Counted from the stretch's first letter, positions 42,559 to 50,800 are shown. The stretch: 64,000 nt of DNA from Flavobacterium psychrophilum (GCA_945862065.1 CAMAWT010000003.1:93125-157124), one strand, 5' to 3'. Notes: generated from the letters alone by a model not told the origin. Numbers and translations are program-made.

Positions 42559-44711
42559 AATTTTAAGGTCAAGCCTAAAAAGAAATTGGTTCCCGCTTGC
42601 GGATAATAATACGGGTAAACATCCCACATATACCCATTTGAAACATATTTTTTGTTTAAAAAATTGTTTAACAATCCTGTAATTGTTATCGATTTAAAAA
42701 TTGATTTTGGGGTAATTTCATAAGAAATATTCAAATCATTCACAAAATAATCAGCAAGTTTGGCTTGTGGTGATTCGATATTGTTGAGATATTGTTCGTT
42801 TACAAATTTTGACATTACTGAAATCATAAATTCGTTTGTAGGCTTGTATATCAACATATTACTAGCAACAATATTAGGAGAATAAGCAATGTCTTTTGTT
42901 CCAATAAAATTATTTGCTACTTTTAAATCGATGTTTTTATTTTGACTTAGGGTAAAATTTGGTCGAATTGTAAATTTGTTTGAAAGCTCAAAACTCGCTT
43001 CTACCTCAAGTCCCAATCGAAAACTTTTTTCACTGTTAGAACGAATTGGATTTCCTACATCATCCAAACTTCCTGTCAAAATCAATTGATCTGTGTAAGC
43101 CATATAATACAAATTGGTGTTTATTTGAGATTTTTTAGTTGCAAATCGCCATCCCAATTCAAAATCATTCAGTTTTTCTGGGCGTACATTTCCACCTTCA
43201 TAATCGGTTCTGTTGGGCTCTCTTTGCGCTTTTGCAAATGAAAAATAGAAGGCATTTTTTTTATTCAAATCAAAATTTACTCCTGCTTTTGGGTTAAAAA
43301 ATCCAAACAAATCAGCTACATCAGTTGCTTGCACACCATTTGCTTTGTATGTAACATTTCTATATTGTAAATCGCTATAAACGAGCCATTTTTTAGTAAT
43401 TTGATAATTCAGTTTTGCAAAAATGTTTGCGTCTGTTTTATTGCCATAATTATCATAGTAACGATCGCCAAGTTCATTATCGAATGCTGATCTAGCCCAA
43501 ATTACTTTACCAAAATGATCCCCTTTGTAGCTATTCCAAGCGCCACCAGCAATGAAATCGATATTGCTTTTTTTATAATTAACAGAAAATGTGGTTCCGA
43601 AAAAATCATTATCTAACCATTTTTGACGTACTAAATCTGTTTTAGTTTCTGAACCAGTTGGGGTAATTCCATAATCGCTAAAAGAGGCATCTTCCATAAA
43701 ATTTTCAAAATAACCTTTCCCTTTTGTGTAATGCAACGCCATGGTTGATGACCAATTACTATTAATTTTTTCATTCCAATGTAATTGAAAATGATCTTGC
43801 TGATAATTATCGGTTTCATTATTATAAAATCGGGTTGCTCCTGAAGCATCAGTATAAATTCCAGCCGAATTAAAAGTTGGATTCACAGCCAGTGTTTCAG
43901 CATCTATTCCGTTCCAGGATTGGTAGGTTTTTTCGGTTCCGCCAAAAGCAAGAGCCTTTATTAAAGTAGATTTTCCAACAAATGTTACTTGCAAAAAATA
44001 CGATTTTAAATCGGAACTAGCTCTATCAATATATCCATCAGATGCCAAATTTGAAACCCTTCCTGAAAATTCAAAGCTGTTATTCAACAAACCCGTGCTG
44101 AATTTTAAGGTATGTTTTCGAGTGTTGAAACTTCCCAACGAGTTTGAAATTTCTGCCGAACTTACTTTTGAATATGAATCGGTCATTAAATTTAGGCTTG
44201 CGCCAAAAGCACCCGCACCGTTTGTAGAAGTCCCTACTCCTCTTTGCAGCTGAATACTTTGAACCGACGAAGCAAAATCGGGCATGTTGACCCAAAACGT
44301 TCCATGACTTTCGGAATCGTTATACGGAATCCCGTTTAGAGTAACGTTGACACGAGTAGCATCAGTACCTCGCACTCGAATACCCGTATAACCCGCGCCA
44401 TTACCAGCATCTGAAGTTGTTACAACTGATGGCATGAAATTCATCAAAATGGGAATATCCTGACCCAAATTGCGGTTTTTGATTTCTTTTTGATCTAAAT
44501 TAGAAAAACTAATAGGTGTTTTCTTTGTCACCCGAACTGCTGAAACCAGCACCTCATCTAGTGAATTAACTTTGGTGGAATCGTTTGTTTTTTCTTGTGA
44601 AAAAGAATAGAAAATACAAAGAAAGAAATAGGCACAAATAAAAATGAGACTTTCGACTTTCGACTTTTGACTTTTGACTTTTGACTTTTGACTAATAATA
44701 ATAATATGCAT
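42555..44711 (-). CDS. TonB-dependent receptor under TPP riboswitch, probable thiamine-related importer
   Basis: A 718-residue outer membrane receptor. The TonB-box-like LDEVLVSAVRV is followed by a plug (about 60-175; GIRVRGTDATRVNVTLNGIPYNDSESHG and SIQLQRGVGTSTNGAGAFGASLN) and a barrel ending in FFLGLTLKF. A TPP riboswitch in its leader shows control by thiamine pyrophosphate, so the cargo is most likely thiamine or a precursor. The N-terminus is odd: from the ATG at 44711 the first codons run through a 7-bp repeat tract (SQKSKVKSQKSKVE) before the hydrophobic signal sequence (LIFICAYFFLCIFYSFSQ). No in-frame ATG, GTG or TTG lies between tract and signal. Confidence 0.88.
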   Translation of the reverse strand: MHIIIISQKSKVKSQKSKVESLIFICAYFFLCIFYSFSQEKTNDSTKVNSLDEVLVSAVRVTKKTPISFSNLDQKEIKNRNLGQDIPILMNFMPSVVTTSDAGNGAGYTGIRVRGTDATRVNVTLNGIPYNDSESHGTFWVNMPDFASSVQSIQLQRGVGTSTNGAGAFGASLNLMTDSYSKVSSAEISNSLGSFNTRKHTLKFSTGLLNNSFEFSGRVSNLASDGYIDRASSDLKSYFLQVTFVGKSTLIKALAFGGTEKTYQSWNGIDAETLAVNPTFNSAGIYTDASGATRFYNNETDNYQQDHFQLHWNEKINSNWSSTMALHYTKGKGYFENFMEDASFSDYGITPTGSETKTDLVRQKWLDNDFFGTTFSVNYKKSNIDFIAGGAWNSYKGDHFGKVIWARSAFDNELGDRYYDNYGNKTDANIFAKLNYQITKKWLVYSDLQYRNVTYKANGVQATDVADLFGFFNPKAGVNFDLNKKNAFYFSFAKAQREPNRTDYEGGNVRPEKLNDFELGWRFATKKSQINTNLYYMAYTDQLILTGSLDDVGNPIRSNSEKSFRLGLEVEASFELSNKFTIRPNFTLSQNKNIDLKVANNFIGTKDIAYSPNIVASNMLIYKPTNEFMISVMSKFVNEQYLNNIESPQAKLADYFVNDLNISYEITPKSIFKSITITGLLNNFLNKKYVSNGYMWDVYPYYYPQAGTNFFLGLTLKF
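44648..44692. repeat. 7-bp simple sequence repeat within the receptor 5' coding end
   Basis: On the plus strand GACTTTC x2, GACTTTT x4 and a final GAC. Because 7 is not a multiple of 3, gain or loss of one unit would shift the frame between the ATG at 44711 and the signal peptide. Coding strand reads (AAAAGTC)n. Confidence 0.9.
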
Positions 44712-44731
44712 TCGTAAAAAATATTACGAAT
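44710..44731. promoter_or_regulatory. 8-bp hairpin covering the receptor start codon
   Basis: ATTCGTAA and TTACGAAT form a perfect stem around a 6-nt loop. On the minus strand the 3' arm includes the first two bases of the ATG (44711-44709). It is a candidate translation-blocking element for the upstream riboswitch. Confidence 0.5.
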
Positions 44732-44807
44732 AACAGGGGTACATTATTCTTGTTTAAAATTAAATTGGTTACTCTAGAACATCGAGGTTAACGTGCACAT
44801 TAACTTT

Positions 44808-44890
44808 AGCTCTATCTTCCCTTAGCGGCATTACCCGCCCAGGTTCATTGGGTATAATCTCAGCTCGTTATTTAGAGCACCCCTTGAGAT
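44808..44890 (-). ncRNA. TPP riboswitch (THI element)
   Basis: On the minus strand: AAGGGGTGCTC, then GAGCTGAGATTATACCCAAT, then GAACCTGGGCGGGTAATGCC, then GCTAAGGGAAGATAG. These are the conserved CUGAGA and ACCC..GAACCUG...UAAUGCC..AAGGGA blocks of the thiamine pyrophosphate aptamer. The aptamer lies about 100 nt before the TonB receptor ATG and on its strand. An AGGGGT segment in the 5' side of the first helix is exactly complementary to ACCCCT at 44740-44735, which could be the switching partner. Confidence 0.93.
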
Positions 44891-44929
44891 GATGCAAATG
44901 TAGTAAAAAAATTTTGTAAAGAAACTTAA

Positions 44930-45331
44930 TTAAACCTCAGGTCTTTTTCTATTCTGTTTTATAACCGACATATTCGCTTTGTTTTTTAGTCTTTTTTCAA
45001 TCACACTTCGTGGGATTTTTGTAGCTTTTCTTGGTTTTGGAACAAATAAAGATTTTTGTATAAGTTCAAGAAATCGTTTGGTGATGATTTCTTTGTTTTT
45101 TAGTTGGCTTCGATCTTCATCGCAATTCAAAATTAGCAGATTATCGTTGGTTAATTTGGATGCTAATTTATTTTGCAAAAGCAATTTCTCCTCATCTGAA
45201 AGAGCGATTGAATTCAATACATCGAAAGTCAACACGATTTTTGAGGAAACTTTATTCACATTTTGACCTCCCGGACCACTACTTCTAATGGCTTTAAATG
45301 TAAGTTCGTTAATTATTTTATCCTTCTCCAT
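44930..45331 (-). CDS. arfB: Peptide-release ribosome rescue factor ArfB
   Basis: A 133-residue release-factor-like protein that frees ribosomes stalled on truncated mRNAs. The GGQ hydrolysis motif is at 21-23 in RSSGPGGQNVNKVSSKIVLTFD, and a basic C-terminal tail (KNKANMSVIKQNRKRP) is present for the empty mRNA channel. Its start overlaps the end of the upstream fusion gene by 14 nt. The riboswitch begins about 40 nt after its stop codon. Confidence 0.92.
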   Translation of the reverse strand: MEKDKIINELTFKAIRSSGPGGQNVNKVSSKIVLTFDVLNSIALSDEEKLLLQNKLASKLTNDNLLILNCDEDRSQLKNKEIITKRFLELIQKSLFVPKPRKATKIPRSVIEKRLKNKANMSVIKQNRKRPEV

Positions 45332-47435
45332 GTATTGATTGATGTGTAGGTTTTAACAAATCATTTACGGTTTTCACAGGACTAAAGGTTAACAAAGGCA
45401 CCTCAACAAAAACAGTAGTCCAATGCGCCATGGCTCCGTTCCACAATCCAGGCAATTCATAGGCTTTCAATTTTTTTCCGTTATTGTTTTTTTCTACAAT
45501 AAAACCTGTATTCTCATCCACAAAAGACATTAAATCAAAAGATTGTCCTTGATAATCTTTCAAACCACATACCAAATCTACAGGATTAAAATGAGTGGCT
45601 TTTTTTGCAATGGATTCTTGATTGTCAGCAATTTGGGAAGCTTCTATAATTTGCAAAGACAAGCTACCATTAGCATTTTTTATCCAAAAAGGGCCACCAC
45701 CTGGCTCTCCTTCGTTTTTGACCATTCCGCAAACTCTGATGGGTCTATTGAGTAACGAAAACAAATAGTCCACTTTACTTTCTTTTGTATATTTTGTAAA
45801 ATCATCGCTTATCGTCAAATGGAGTTTTTTTCTTACAAAAAATTCAATTTCATGAATCAATTCATTAGAAATCAAATGGTCTTTCATTAGTTTTAAATAC
45901 TTGAAAATTGATTCTTGTAATTGAATCAAAATGCCGGCAAGTGCTTTTTTATACAAGGCAATTTCTTCCATTTGATTTTGAATCACATTGTCGATGTTTT
46001 TTATAAAAACTATATCCGAATTTAGTTGGTTTAAATTTTCAATCAATGCGCCATGTCCGCCAGGTCTGAAAACCAATTGATCTTTTTCGTCTCTAAAAGG
46101 TTCGTCTTTTTCATTCAAAGCAATTACATCGGTGGACTCTTTTTGGAAAGAATATGAAACATAAATATCAACTTCATACTCTTTTGAATACGATTGCAAA
46201 AGTGCGTCAACTTCTGTTTGAAAACCTTTTAAATGTTCTTCAGAAACCGTAAAATGTAGGTTTGATGTTCCGTTGGAAGTACCATAAGCCATACATTCTT
46301 TTAGATGCTCTTCAATGGGAGTTGCAACATGATTTTGATATTGATGAAAAGGCAAAATCCCTTTTGGTTTATTAGAAAAATCAAATTCTTTATCTAATAA
46401 AAGTGTTTTTATAAAAATATATTCTTTTTTATCTGAAGTAAAATTGGAATAATCAGGATATTTTTTTTGTACCGTTTCTAAAATATCTTTGTAAAAAGGA
46501 AATTTATCTTTTGCTAAAATAAATAACTTTAAATTCTTATCTTTCTTTCTATTGATGTACGCATTGATTGATTCTTGTTCTATATCAAAATCATTCATAA
46601 ATTCCAATAAAAACTTAAACATCCTACTTGCAGCTCCTGAAGCGGGCACGAATTTTTTTAGTCGGAGTGTTTTTTTCTTTTCGTCAAAAAAATCAGCATG
46701 GTATTTGGCTTCTTCAGGCGTTAAAGTCAAAATACCGTCGTTTAAAGTGGCAGGTCTGTCTAATAATAAGGTTGGAATTCCGTTAAGGAGGATTTCTAAT
46801 TGTTTGGAAATACTCGTTAAAGAAATTCCTTTTTTGTAAATAGAAATGAAATCAAGCGAATTAAAACCTAACTTTTTGGCAAATGTAAGTTGATTGATAA
46901 TTTCTATGGCTTTTTGCAATCGTTCTTCCTTATTTCCAGATAGTTTGATGTAGGGTTTTTTGTTTTCGATCAATGCATTTTCAAAAAAATCAATGGATCG
47001 TTCTCTGTTTTCTGGTGCATCACGCAAATCGTCTTTTTCCCATGGTACATCAATGTCTGTTAGAAAAGTCAAATCATATTTGTGCTTTTTGGCTGCCTTT
47101 TCAATTGATTTTTCGCATTTCTGATAATTCATTTCAGAAAAAACTTTTGTAACCAACACATTAGTATCACAAAATAAATACGTATTTGCTGTTTTCAAAC
47201 CTTCATTTTCTAGCTTGATTTGACCAATGGCAATGGGTTCTAAATCTTCATACGTGCAAACTTCTTTTTTGGTATCCCATTTTTGTTGCAAATAAGTGCG
47301 CGCAAATTCGGGAATCCAATGGGTATTGAAAGCTGCTGCTAACTGAATTGCAAGGGTTGTTTTTCCTGTAGATTCAGGACCAATCAATGCAATTTTTATA
47401 ATGTCTGATTGTTGTTGTTTAAGATCTTTCTCCAT
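45318..47435 (-). CDS. NadR-like nucleoside kinase fused to DUF4301
   Basis: A 705-residue two-part protein. I set the start at the ATG at 47435 (MEKDLKQQQ), because the longer frame overlaps pnuC further. Residues 12-185 form an AAA_28/NadR-type P-loop kinase: Walker A at 19-26 (GPESTGKT), FARTYL, LFCDTN and TFLTDIDVPWEKDDLR. From about 190 onwards it is DUF4301, with FVPASGAASRMFKF (262-275) and RPGGHGALIENL (457-468) resembling the loops of sugar-nucleotide pyrophosphorylases. The kinase is expected to phosphorylate nicotinamide riboside or a similar vitamin brought in by the adjacent PnuC. The DUF4301 function is unknown. Confidence 0.85.
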   Translation of the reverse strand: MEKDLKQQQSDIIKIALIGPESTGKTTLAIQLAAAFNTHWIPEFARTYLQQKWDTKKEVCTYEDLEPIAIGQIKLENEGLKTANTYLFCDTNVLVTKVFSEMNYQKCEKSIEKAAKKHKYDLTFLTDIDVPWEKDDLRDAPENRERSIDFFENALIENKKPYIKLSGNKEERLQKAIEIINQLTFAKKLGFNSLDFISIYKKGISLTSISKQLEILLNGIPTLLLDRPATLNDGILTLTPEEAKYHADFFDEKKKTLRLKKFVPASGAASRMFKFLLEFMNDFDIEQESINAYINRKKDKNLKLFILAKDKFPFYKDILETVQKKYPDYSNFTSDKKEYIFIKTLLLDKEFDFSNKPKGILPFHQYQNHVATPIEEHLKECMAYGTSNGTSNLHFTVSEEHLKGFQTEVDALLQSYSKEYEVDIYVSYSFQKESTDVIALNEKDEPFRDEKDQLVFRPGGHGALIENLNQLNSDIVFIKNIDNVIQNQMEEIALYKKALAGILIQLQESIFKYLKLMKDHLISNELIHEIEFFVRKKLHLTISDDFTKYTKESKVDYLFSLLNRPIRVCGMVKNEGEPGGGPFWIKNANGSLSLQIIEASQIADNQESIAKKATHFNPVDLVCGLKDYQGQSFDLMSFVDENTGFIVEKNNNGKKLKAYELPGLWNGAMAHWTTVFVEVPLLTFSPVKTVNDLLKPTHQSIHGEG

Positions 47436-48016
47436 TCTATATAAGCTGAAATAGCTAAAACTGTAAAAATTAAATATTGTAATGATAACATACCCAAACC
47501 TCTGTAGGCAAATAAAGGCACTGCAATGCAATCACCAATAATCCATAAGGTCCAATTTTCGATTTTTTTAAGCGCCATAAACCACATGGCGGTGAAAAAA
47601 ATTCCCGATGTAAAAATATCAATATAATTGGGAACTTTGAGCGAATAATCAAAAAAAACATATATAAAATAGGTTATTATCATGGTCATGATAAACAACG
47701 AAATCCCAATTCCTTTTTGTTTATCGGTAGTGCGAGAAATGGGTAATGGTTTTTCTGCTATTTTCTGGGTCCATTTGTACCAACCAAAAACACTCATAAT
47801 TGAATAATACACATTGATGGTCATGTCGCCAAAATACTGTGCTTGGTATAATAAATAAACAGTAATTACGGTTGAAATTAATCCGGTTGGGTATACCCAA
47901 ATATGTTCTTTTTTTGCACAATAAACGCTAATTATTCCAAACAAAAACGCTACAAACTCAAGTAAAATTTGAGTTGACGAAACGTTTTTATATTGAGCAA
48001 TGAAAAAATCTATCAT
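47396..48016 (-). CDS. PnuC family vitamin transporter
   Basis: A 206-residue inner membrane protein with seven or so hydrophobic helices. Motifs ELVAFLFGIISVYCAKKEHIWVYPTGLISTV, YYSIMSVFGWYKW and WIIGDCIAVPLFAYRGLGMLSLQYL are those of PnuC/PnuT transporters, which move nicotinamide riboside or thiamine by facilitated diffusion driven by intracellular phosphorylation. The NadR-like kinase downstream favours nicotinamide riboside; the TPP riboswitch nearby keeps thiamine possible. It overlaps the kinase gene by about 40 nt. Confidence 0.88.
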   Translation of the reverse strand: MIDFFIAQYKNVSSTQILLEFVAFLFGIISVYCAKKEHIWVYPTGLISTVITVYLLYQAQYFGDMTINVYYSIMSVFGWYKWTQKIAEKPLPISRTTDKQKGIGISLFIMTMIITYFIYVFFDYSLKVPNYIDIFTSGIFFTAMWFMALKKIENWTLWIIGDCIAVPLFAYRGLGMLSLQYLIFTVLAISAYIEWRKILNNNNQTL

Positions 48017-48026
48017 GTTGTTTTAG

Positions 48027-48653
48027 TTATTTTGGATGTGCGCATACAAAAGCGTAGTTTTCGATAACATCAAAAAATATGCTGAAATTTTCGATAGCAT
48101 CATTAAAACGCAGTTGTGCCGTTGCTTTTGTATCTGAAATATCAAAATCTGATTCAAAGATATGGTTTGGAAAACTGATTCCGGGTTGGTTTTTTATTTT
48201 AAAAATAGCCTCTTTAATTCCCCAAATGACGGTTGCTTTGATGGTTTGGTCTTCAAGAGAAAGATTTTCTAAATGCGACATGTCTAAATATCGAGGTGCA
48301 ATTTTGAGCGTTTTTTCTTTGATGATTTCGATATCGATTCCAATTGGTTCGCTACTAATTGCGATAGCTGAAAATTGATGGGAATGTGAAATAGAAATGT
48401 GTGTTCCGTTTTCTAAATGTGGTTTTCCGTTGGAGTCGTATATCAAATCGGCATCAGAAAGACCGATATGTTGCAGCAACATACGAACGGCAAGAAATCC
48501 TTTTTGTTGACTTTCGGCTTTCATGGTTTGGAGTCGTTGCTCGGAATGTTGTGTAAGCGAACAAGTATTTATGAAATAAGAGAGGTCTTCTGAAATGTTC
48601 CAGAAGTAGGCTGTTGTTTTTGGGTTTATCTCTATCGATTTATAAAATGCCAT
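48027..48653 (-). CDS. 4'-phosphopantetheinyl transferase superfamily protein
   Basis: A 208-residue enzyme expected to attach phosphopantetheine from CoA to a carrier protein serine. The magnesium and CoA motifs PIGIDIEII and VIWGIKEAIFKI are present, and the HISISHSHQFSAIAIS segment precedes them. The Sfp-like length suggests a carrier other than, or as well as, fatty acid ACP. It starts the minus-strand group containing pnuC, 10 nt away, and is divergent from ahcY. Confidence 0.88.
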   Translation of the reverse strand: MAFYKSIEINPKTTAYFWNISEDLSYFINTCSLTQHSEQRLQTMKAESQQKGFLAVRMLLQHIGLSDADLIYDSNGKPHLENGTHISISHSHQFSAIAISSEPIGIDIEIIKEKTLKIAPRYLDMSHLENLSLEDQTIKATVIWGIKEAIFKIKNQPGISFPNHIFESDFDISDTKATAQLRFNDAIENFSIFFDVIENYAFVCAHPK

Positions 48654-48669
48654 GACCTTTGTGTTGGCT

Positions 48670-48816
48670 TAGCCCTGATGGTAGTGGAAATCTTTTTTGA
48701 GTGGATTGCTCTTTTTTCTTGGTACAAAAAAGCGACCGCAGGAAGCTCTTTTTGTGCCTTAGAAAAAAAGCAATGCACCAAAAAAATTGGAACGGACAGC
48801 AGGATTAGCTTCTAAT
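48670..48816 (+). repeat. Intergenic hairpin repeat, copy D
   Basis: It starts TAGCCCTGATGGTAGTGGAA and ends ATTGGAACGGACAGCAGGAT followed by TAGCTTCTAAT. The interior is a long hairpin: GGTACAAAAAAG pairs with CTTTTTGTGCC, extended by TTGCTCTTTTTTCT and AGAAAAAAAGCAA, around an AGCGACCGCAGGAAGCT top. It lies between divergent sfp-like and ahcY genes. Confidence 0.8.
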
Positions 48817-48905
48817 TATTAATACTTTATTGTTTTTCAAATCTTTAGCAAAGTAAACAAATCATAATTTAATAGAAATGTTTATGAAAATAAATTCTTA
48901 TTCTG

Positions 48906-48913
48906 TAGTTTTG
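48906..48913 (+). promoter_or_regulatory. Putative -7 box of ahcY
   Basis: TAGTTTTG matches TAnnTTTG 32 nt before the ahcY ATG. No exact TTG lies at the usual distance upstream. Confidence 0.4.
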
Positions 48914-48945
48914 CACAAGATTTTAAAACACAAATATACAAATTG

Positions 48946-50262
48946 ATGAGTACACAAACGTTACCATTTGTAGCTTATAAAGTGAAGGATATTTCGCTTG
49001 CAGCTTGGGGAAGAAAAGAAATTGAATTGGCAGAAGCTGAAATGCCAGGATTGATGGCACTTCGTGAAGAATATAAAGACGAACAACCGTTGAAAGGCGC
49101 TCGTATTGCAGGATGTTTGCACATGACGATTCAGACGGCAGTTTTGATTGAAACTTTGATTGCTCTTGGTGCAGATGTTACTTGGTCGTCTTGTAATATT
49201 TTTTCTACGCAAGACCAGGCGGCTGCTGCTATTGCTGCTGCTGGAATCCAGGTATATGCTTGGAAAGGGTTGAACGAAGAAGATTTTGACTGGTGTATTG
49301 AGCAAACCTTATTTTTTGGCGAAGACAGACAACCGTTGAACATGATTTTGGATGATGGTGGTGATTTGACCAATATGGTTATTGACCGTTACCCACATTT
49401 GATTGAAGGTATTAAAGGATTGTCTGAAGAAACGACTACTGGCGTTCACAGATTATACGAAAGAGTAAAAGCAGGAACGTTGCCAATGCCAGCAATTAAT
49501 GTTAATGACTCGGTTACAAAATCGAAATTTGACAACAAATACGGTTGTAAAGAATCGGCAGTAGATGCTGTTCGTCGTGCAACAGATATTATGTTGGCTG
49601 GAAAAAGAGTAATTGTTTGTGGATATGGCGACGTAGGTAAAGGTACAGCAGCTTCTTTTAGAGGTGCAGGTTCTATTGTTACCGTTACCGAAGTTGATCC
49701 AATTTGTGCGTTGCAAGCAGCAATGGACGGATTTGAAGTAAAGAAATTAAATACCGTTATTGCAACGGCTGATATCATCATTACCTCTACAGGAAATAAA
49801 GATATTGTTTTGGGTTCACACTTTGAGCAAATGAAAGATAAAACGATTGTATGTAACATTGGTCATTTTGATAATGAAATTGATATGTCTTGGTTGAATA
49901 CTAATTTTGGTCATACTAAAAACGAAGTAAAACCTCAAGTAGATATTTATAACGTAAACGGGAAAGACATCATCATTTTGGCAGAAGGTCGTTTGGTAAA
50001 CCTTGGTTGTGCTACTGGTCACCCAAGTTTTGTAATGAGTAACTCGTTTACTAACCAAACATTGGCTCAAATTGAATTATGGAAAAACAGCGCGGCATAC
50101 AACAACGACGTGTATATGTTACCAAAACATTTGGATGAAAAAGTAGCAATGCTTCACTTGGCTAAATTGGGTGTAGAATTGGAAACACTTCGTCAAGATC
50201 AAGCAGATTATATTGGAGTTGGGGTTGAAGGACCTTTTAAACCAGAGTATTATAGATATTAG
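48946..50262 (+). CDS. ahcY: Adenosylhomocysteinase
   Basis: A 438-residue cytoplasmic NAD-dependent enzyme that splits S-adenosylhomocysteine into adenosine and homocysteine, relieving product inhibition of methyltransferases. I prefer the ATG at 48946 ([22 protein letters not shown]) over the TTG immediately before it. The NAD-binding [10 protein letters not shown] and the catalytic-site segments [20 protein letters not shown] and [12 protein letters not shown] are intact, and the C-terminal FKPEYYRY ends the protein as in homologues. An intrinsic terminator follows. Confidence 0.97.
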   Translation: MSTQTLPFVAYKVKDISLAAWGRKEIELAEAEMPGLMALREEYKDEQPLKGARIAGCLHMTIQTAVLIETLIALGADVTWSSCNIFSTQDQAAAAIAAAGIQVYAWKGLNEEDFDWCIEQTLFFGEDRQPLNMILDDGGDLTNMVIDRYPHLIEGIKGLSEETTTGVHRLYERVKAGTLPMPAINVNDSVTKSKFDNKYGCKESAVDAVRRATDIMLAGKRVIVCGYGDVGKGTAASFRGAGSIVTVTEVDPICALQAAMDGFEVKKLNTVIATADIIITSTGNKDIVLGSHFEQMKDKTIVCNIGHFDNEIDMSWLNTNFGHTKNEVKPQVDIYNVNGKDIIILAEGRLVNLGCATGHPSFVMSNSFTNQTLAQIELWKNSAAYNNDVYMLPKHLDEKVAMLHLAKLGVELETLRQDQADYIGVGVEGPFKPEYYRY

Positions 50263-50292
50263 TGTCAAGTGATTAGTGATTAGTGACTAGTC
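50261..50292. repeat. Short AGTGATT-type repeat after ahcY
   Basis: The text AGTGTCAAGTGATTAGTGAT then TAGTGACTAGTC repeats an AGTGA(T/C)T unit about four times directly over and behind the ahcY stop codon. It is of the same simple, slippage-like character as the GACT-rich tracts at 15193-15282. Confidence 0.6.
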
Positions 50293-50304
50293 GTTATAGA
50301 ATTG

Positions 50305-50339
50305 AAAACCCTGATTTCTTCTTGAAATCGGGGTTTTTT
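50305..50339 (+). terminator. Intrinsic terminator of ahcY
   Basis: AAACCCTGATTTC pairs with GAAATCGGGGTTT (one wobble) around TTCTT and is followed by T residues. Confidence 0.88.
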
Positions 50340-50363
50340 AGTTAATTATATGTTAAAATTACG

Positions 50364-50379
50364 CTCTACACTTGTAGAA
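50364..50379. promoter_or_regulatory. Putative BlaI-type operator 1
   Basis: CTCTACACTTGTAGAA, an inverted repeat of the form TCTA-N6-TAGA. It is the most upstream of three similar sites before the blaI-like gene. Confidence 0.65.
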
Positions 50380-50390
50380 ACGAAAAGTTG

Positions 50391-50406
50391 CTCTATGTTT
50401 GTAGAG
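50391..50406. promoter_or_regulatory. Putative BlaI-type operator 2
   Basis: CTCTATGTTTGTAGAG, a perfect 5-bp-arm inverted repeat. Its centre is 27 bp from operator 1 and 20 bp from operator 3. It also contains a TAnnTTTG sequence (TATGTTTG). Confidence 0.7.
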
Positions 50407-50410
50407 TTAA

Positions 50411-50426
50411 TTCTAAATTTGTAGAA
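50411..50426. promoter_or_regulatory. Putative BlaI-type operator 3, overlapping the -7 box
   Basis: TTCTAAATTTGTAGAA, an inverted repeat ending 2 bp before the ATG at 50429. It contains TAAATTTG at 50414-50421, an exact -7 promoter box, so a bound repressor would block polymerase directly. The predicted transcript would begin at or within a few bases of the ATG. Confidence 0.72.
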
Positions 50427-50428
50427 AA

Positions 50429-50800
50429 ATGACTTTATCAAACACCGAAGAACAGTTAATGGAACATCTTTGGAAGCTAAAAAAAGCTTTTATGAAAGAT
50501 TTATTGGATGTTTATCCTTTACCTAAACCTGCAACTACTACTGTTGCAACTCTTTTAAAACGTATGATTGATAAAAAATTCGTTGCATATACTGAATTTG
50601 GGAATTCGAGAGAATATTACCCATTGGTAAAAAAAGAAGATTATTTTTCAAAACATGTAAACGGATTAATTAAAAACTTCTTTAATGATTCGGCTTCTCA
50701 ATTTGCATCATTCTTTACCACGTCAACAAATTTAACCGAAAAAGAATTACAAGAATTAAGAAAAATAATTGATGTTGAACTTCAAAAAAAGAAAAAATGA
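50429..50800 (+). CDS. BlaI/MecI family transcriptional repressor
   Basis: A 123-residue winged-helix repressor. The motifs EEQLMEHLWKLKKAFMKDLLDVYP, KPATTTVATLLKRMIDKKFVAYTEFGNSREYYPLV are typical of the BlaI/MecI/CopY group, whose members are cleaved after signalling by a partner membrane peptidase. The C-terminal half (FFNDSASQFASFF) holds the dimer and cleavage region. The gene overlaps its partner by 4 nt (ATGA). Three inverted repeats upstream are its likely binding sites, giving self-repression. Confidence 0.92.
   Translation: MTLSNTEEQLMEHLWKLKKAFMKDLLDVYPLPKPATTTVATLLKRMIDKKFVAYTEFGNSREYYPLVKKEDYFSKHVNGLIKNFFNDSASQFASFFTTSTNLTEKELQELRKIIDVELQKKKK

Noticed and set aside
44761..44890. 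Considered a tRNA or attenuator because of the strong secondary structure and GC-rich block
   Set aside because: The conserved blocks match the TPP aptamer in order and spacing; no anticodon arm or CCA-type acceptor is present.
47436..47531. 32-residue N-terminal extension of the NadR-DUF4301 fusion
   Set aside because: It lies fully within the pnuC coding region in another frame and precedes a good ATG and the normal kinase start.
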